From: VXOI01 sp965197575
GTDB lineage: Bacteria > Chloroflexota > Dehalococcoidia > Lucifugimonadales > UBA3495
Direction: 5' to 3'
Assembly: GCA_965197575.1 (NCBI GenBank)
Contig: OZ240214.1
Coordinates: forward strand, 3,844,001-3,908,000
Length of the DNA stretch: 64,000 nt
In this document: positions 61,362 through 64,000 of the stretch, in pieces
Numbering within the stretch: the first letter of the stretch is position 1
How the letters are laid out: the number at the start of each line of letters is the position of its first letter
Translations under genes and position numbers: made by a program
Notes under the pieces: generated by a model
Database searches by the model: none
Told to the model about the DNA's origin: nothing
The model's input: only the letters and a program-made list of their open reading frames with translations

Positions 61362-62447
61362 GACTTTCGTCCTTCCAACCCCTCACGGGGACAAGATAAC
61401 GAGTCTCCTACTGAACCCTAAACTGCCGTCGGCTGACGTTCCGAACGTCGAAATGGCCCAACAACGTTATGCCGAATGGACAGCCAAATCGAAGGCGGTT
61501 AAAGGATCATCAGAGGAAATTATCGAACGAATGGTAGAGTTGCTTAACGAGTATAAACTCTACATCGACATGAACCTCATTTTCGACAGCAAGGACCAGG
61601 GCAACCGCATTCTAATTTGGAGCGAGAAGCAAGCAGCCAATTTTACCCCTGACCGGTTTGAAATAACCGATTTTGACAGGGTTTGAAGGATGTTTGATGC
61701 CGTGCGCCGATGGACTTGGGGACTTCCATCGCGGTCGACTTTAGAATGCGGTTGCCCTGCAGCAAGGACGATTTTCTCTACCGGCAAAAAGGACAGCTCA
61801 AGCTCGACAATTCGGTCTTAGAAGAATTTTTGCCCCTGATGGTTACTACCGTTCTCGCCCAAGAACTACATGACTTAGACCTTTCGTTTGGGCCTGTTAG
61901 CAGCTTTTCCGCACTTCGTTTCGAGGAGACCATCAGGTCTGTTCGTAGTGGAGGGGCGATGACGATTCGGTCGAAGGATCAGGATTTCGCTATATCTCGC
62001 AAACTTTACATTCGCACCTCCCATGATCCAGATTTTGGTGATGCTGCGACTTCGGAAACCAGCCTCGCCTACGTTGCCACGGAAATCAAAACAAACCTCG
62101 ATAAGACGATGTTCCAAGAGGCGGCTGCGACAGCCTTGGACGTAAAGTCAGTATCTCCACGATCGCGCTATTATCTACTTTGCGATTGGCTGGACATGAC
62201 GCCGGTCAATACCGCCAGTACGGCCATTGATGAGATCCTTATCCTTCGCCGTGCCAAACGGATAGGGGCCGGCGTGCGAAGGGTTTTTAGCACAGTCGCC
62301 GGCAGAGAACAACACAGAGCATCATATTTGGAACACTTAACCCAACATCCGTTGGACCCAGCGCCATTTGCCCGATATGTGGAACATATTCGCCGACTCG
62401 TCACCGACGACGCCGAAGAGGATGTTCTCGCCAGGGGATTTTTCTAA
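61348..62447 (+). pseudogene. Bpu10I-like restriction endonuclease split by a miniature transposon
   Basis: The first part (61348-61596) encodes 83 residues ending NEYKLYIDMNLIFDSKD. The second, in another frame, resumes at 61770 with DFLYRQKGQLKLDN and includes KDQDFAISRKLYIR, the likely catalytic YVATEIKTNLDKTMFQEA (ExK) and LLCDWLDMTP, and ends ARGFF. Between them are 163 bases of a mobile element plus a 10-base target duplication. Deleting 61597-61769 (173 bases) joins both parts into one 308-residue frame without a stop. The joined text matches my memory of Bpu10I-family enzymes. As it stands, the gene would not make an active enzyme. Confidence 0.85.
61587..61769. mobile_element. Miniature inverted-repeat element (MITE) with target duplication
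   Basis: The element spans 61597-61759 (163 bp). Its ends are perfect 19-bp inverted repeats: CAGGGCAACCGCATTCTAA at 61597-61615 and the reverse complement at 61741-61759. It is flanked on both sides by the identical 10-mer CAGCAAGGAC (61587-61596 and 61760-61769), a textbook target-site duplication. The CAGGG ends and a duplication of 8-10 bp fit the ISAs1 family as I know it. It encodes no transposase and would need one in trans. Confidence 0.92.
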
Positions 62448-62474
62448 CCTGGTGGCTATTAGAGAGTTTCTGGC

Positions 62475-63683
62475 CTACAGCCAAGGGGCGCGTTTGGAGC
62501 GGTCCTTCCCCGAGGTGGCGGCAAGCACTCCTTGACGCTCTAAGGCGTCGGTCAGGAGCCGTCGGAACACGCGGCGGTCGGCGCCGTTGACCACTGCCTG
62601 CTCGTGGGACTCGGAAATCGCCACCGGGTACCCTTGCCCCCGTCGGCACTGGTCCCAGACCAAGCCGTGAGCCAAGGCCAGCAGCGTCTCGTCCTGGGCC
62701 ACCCACTCCGGGACTTCGACGCGCCCGATTTCCTCACCAGCGTTCAGGTAGAAGAAGCAGACCTGGTGGCGCGGCCCATAGTAGTCGCGGGGCACCGAGG
62801 AGTTGGTGCGGTAGACTGGCGAGCGCCACCCCGGCTGCAACAGCGTTTGAAACAGGTCGCGGTCTAAAAAGTCGTTGGCCTCGGCGCAGGGGTGTTGCAC
62901 CGACCGGCGGTTGTTGCAAGAGTCGGAGCAAGCGCTCAGGGAATGAGGGCAGAGGCAGCAGCGCACCGCGTTCACCACCTCGGTGCTGCGCGGGTAGGAG
63001 ATATAGGCGGCCAGGGCGGTGGGCTGGTCTGCCGCCAGCCTTTCCGCACGGTCGAGGGCCGGGAGCAGCCGGTCCCGGATGATCGCGTCCCGGACATATG
63101 GCCGGTAGCCTTGGCCCGACAGCCCCCAGAGCACCAGCGAGCCGTCGACCAGCCCGAGGACGGGCATCCGGGGCGGTTGCGCGGCCATCAAGGCTCCCAA
63201 CTCCTCCAGCTCTCCGACGGTACGGACGAGTCCCAGCAACGGCCCGGTCACCGTCTCCTCCGCCGAGGGGTTGTGAGGGTCGACGATGCGCAACTCTTCC
63301 GGAGCGGCGAGGTGCGGCCTGCTGGACAGTTGCGCGTCGGGCGTTTGGCCGTAGGTCAGCACGCAACTGCCCAGGTTGATCAGGTAGCAATGGACGGGCA
63401 GGTGGCGGTCGGCGTCGATATGCGAACCGTCCACGGCGGCCACCGACCAGTCGCCGGGCGGGTCCGGCGGCGGGTAAGCGCCCACCAGAGGGCCGGTGGT
63501 TTGAGCCGCCAAGTAGGGCCGCTCCCGCGATAGGGCGGTCCTCTCTTGGGCCGTGCCCGGGTCGACCGCTTGAGCGCGCTCCAGCAACGAGATCAGGCGG
63601 GCGTCTTTGCCCAAAGCGGTCTGCCGCGCCGAGCGGGCCAGCTCGTCGAGTTGCAGGACGATTTCGCCCATGTCCAGCGACAA
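62475..63683 (-). CDS. NurA domain nuclease-like protein
   Basis: A 402-residue NurA-domain protein. The first acidic motif is VAAVDGSHID (D85), the second LGLVDGSLVLW (D180), and the C-terminal ISESHEQAVV motif is also typical of NurA. NurA works with the HerA ATPase in DNA end resection. A cysteine-rich stretch at 242-266 (CCLC...C...C...C) may bind zinc or an iron-sulfur cluster. The start may be the TTG at 63683 or the ATG at 63671. It follows selB by five bases on the same strand. No herA is in the window. Confidence 0.85.
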   Translation of the reverse strand: MSLDMGEIVLQLDELARSARQTALGKDARLISLLERAQAVDPGTAQERTALSRERPYLAAQTTGPLVGAYPPPDPPGDWSVAAVDGSHIDADRHLPVHCYLINLGSCVLTYGQTPDAQLSSRPHLAAPEELRIVDPHNPSAEETVTGPLLGLVRTVGELEELGALMAAQPPRMPVLGLVDGSLVLWGLSGQGYRPYVRDAIIRDRLLPALDRAERLAADQPTALAAYISYPRSTEVVNAVRCCLCPHSLSACSDSCNNRRSVQHPCAEANDFLDRDLFQTLLQPGWRSPVYRTNSSVPRDYYGPRHQVCFFYLNAGEEIGRVEVPEWVAQDETLLALAHGLVWDQCRRGQGYPVAISESHEQAVVNGADRRVFRRLLTDALERQGVLAATSGKDRSKRAPWL

Positions 63684-63688
63684 CCCGG

Positions 63689-64000
63689 CTACCTCAACAC
63701 GCGCTCGTCGCCGACCCGGCGGGTGACCTGTTGCTGGTCCATTCGCTCCAGCAAGGGCAGGATGTACTTGCGGCTGGTGTCGAACATCGTCCGGGCGTCG
63801 GCGACGGTGATGCTGCCGTTCTCCCGGAGGTGCTGCACGATGCGGACGGTCATTTCCTCGTATGCGGCGGCGGCGAACACTACCGAGTCGGTCACCCGCA
63901 CCACTTTGCCCTGCTCGATCAGCACGCCCATCAGTTCCGGGTCCAGCGGCCGGTCGCTGGGCGGAGAGTAGGGGTCGCTTTCCAGGTCCCTCAGATATGC
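63689..64000 (-). CDS. selB: Selenocysteine-specific elongation factor SelB, C-terminal part (partial)
   Basis: The frame enters from the right edge and ends at the TAG at 63689-63691, giving the last 103 residues. They show the winged-helix fold of the SelB C-terminus: DPELMGVLIEQGKVVRVTDSVVFAAAAYEEM, VQHLRENGSITVADARTMFDTSRKYILPLLERMDQQQVTRRVGDERVL. This domain recognises the SECIS hairpin in the mRNA. The GTPase part lies outside the window. It indicates that this organism inserts selenocysteine at UGA codons. selA and selC are not visible here. Confidence 0.88.
   Translation of the reverse strand, partial: AYLRDLESDPYSPPSDRPLDPELMGVLIEQGKVVRVTDSVVFAAAAYEEMTVRIVQHLRENGSITVADARTMFDTSRKYILPLLERMDQQQVTRRVGDERVLR

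Noticed and set aside
61597..61769. Intron or intein interrupting the Bpu10I-like gene
   Set aside because: Too short for a self-splicing group I/II intron, contains stop codons so not an intein, and has perfect terminal inverted repeats plus a target duplication.
1..64000. tRNA, rRNA or known riboswitch genes
   Set aside because: I saw no T-loop/acceptor pairing, rRNA segment or riboswitch core on reading through; a covariance-model search would be decisive.

Overview
The window is a 64-kb, GC-rich (roughly 60-65 %) bacterial chromosome segment with dense short-gapped genes on both strands. The gene mix suggests a Chloroflexota bacterium, perhaps SAR202 or another Dehalococcoidia-like lineage: flavin/F420-type luciferase-family oxidoreductases, a family III CoA transferase, HpaB-type hydroxylase, repeated EamA exporters, acetamidase and amidohydrolases, PaREP1 proteins and a Tes-like radical SAM enzyme. 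This placement is inferred from content only; no 16S gene or database search supports it.

Layout. 0-1.1 kb: tail of an unknown gene and an SDR oxidoreductase. 1.3-6.7 kb: a complete branched-chain amino acid type ABC importer (binding lipoprotein, LivH, LivM, LivG, LivF). 6.8-12.4 kb: small membrane proteins, a DUF433/DUF5615 toxin-antitoxin pair, an acetamidase, a DUF4349/PKD lipoprotein and an LLM oxidoreductase. 12.6-14.7 kb: coenzyme A synthesis (coaBC, coaX). 15.7-18.0 kb: a radical SAM protein of the tetraether-lipid-synthase type followed by a divergent Lgt-like membrane protein. 18.1-24.3 kb: uncharacterised proteins, a deacetylase-type amidohydrolase, a broken VapC with its antitoxin, a PAC2 protein and a block of palindromic repeats. 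24.5-25.8 kb: an Asp23/AmaP/DUF2273-type envelope operon. 25.9-38.9 kb: catabolic genes (HpaB-type hydroxylase, VOC dioxygenase, CoA transferase, hydrolases, amidase, LLM monooxygenase), a large Pro/Thr-rich TolB-propeller protein and HicAB. 39.3-43.1 kb: a peptide/nickel-type importer (binding protein and two permeases, no ATPases). 43.2-47.4 kb: duplicated PaREP1 genes and an aroK-fic-aroB gene string. 47.4-53.2 kb: VOC proteins, three tandem EamA transporters, purQ, a coiled-coil membrane protein and a YqeY protein. 53.2-62.4 kb: a defence-like island. 62.5-64.0 kb: NurA and the C-terminus of SelB.

The most striking region is 53.2-62.4 kb. It holds two type II restriction-modification modules, each with an apparently intact methyltransferase and an inactivated endonuclease. 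The first endonuclease (XcyI-like) has an in-frame TAA just before its PD...ExK core. The second (Bpu10I-like) is split by a 163-bp miniature transposon with 19-bp perfect terminal inverted repeats and a 10-bp target duplication; removing the element plus one duplicate restores a clean 308-residue reading frame. An IS1380-family element lies between the modules, and a decayed third PaREP1 copy borders the first. This looks like an island whose toxic halves have been lost while the protective methylases remain. A second candidate for new biology is the Tes-like/Lgt-like pair at 15.7-18.0 kb, possibly a bacterial membrane-spanning-lipid locus.
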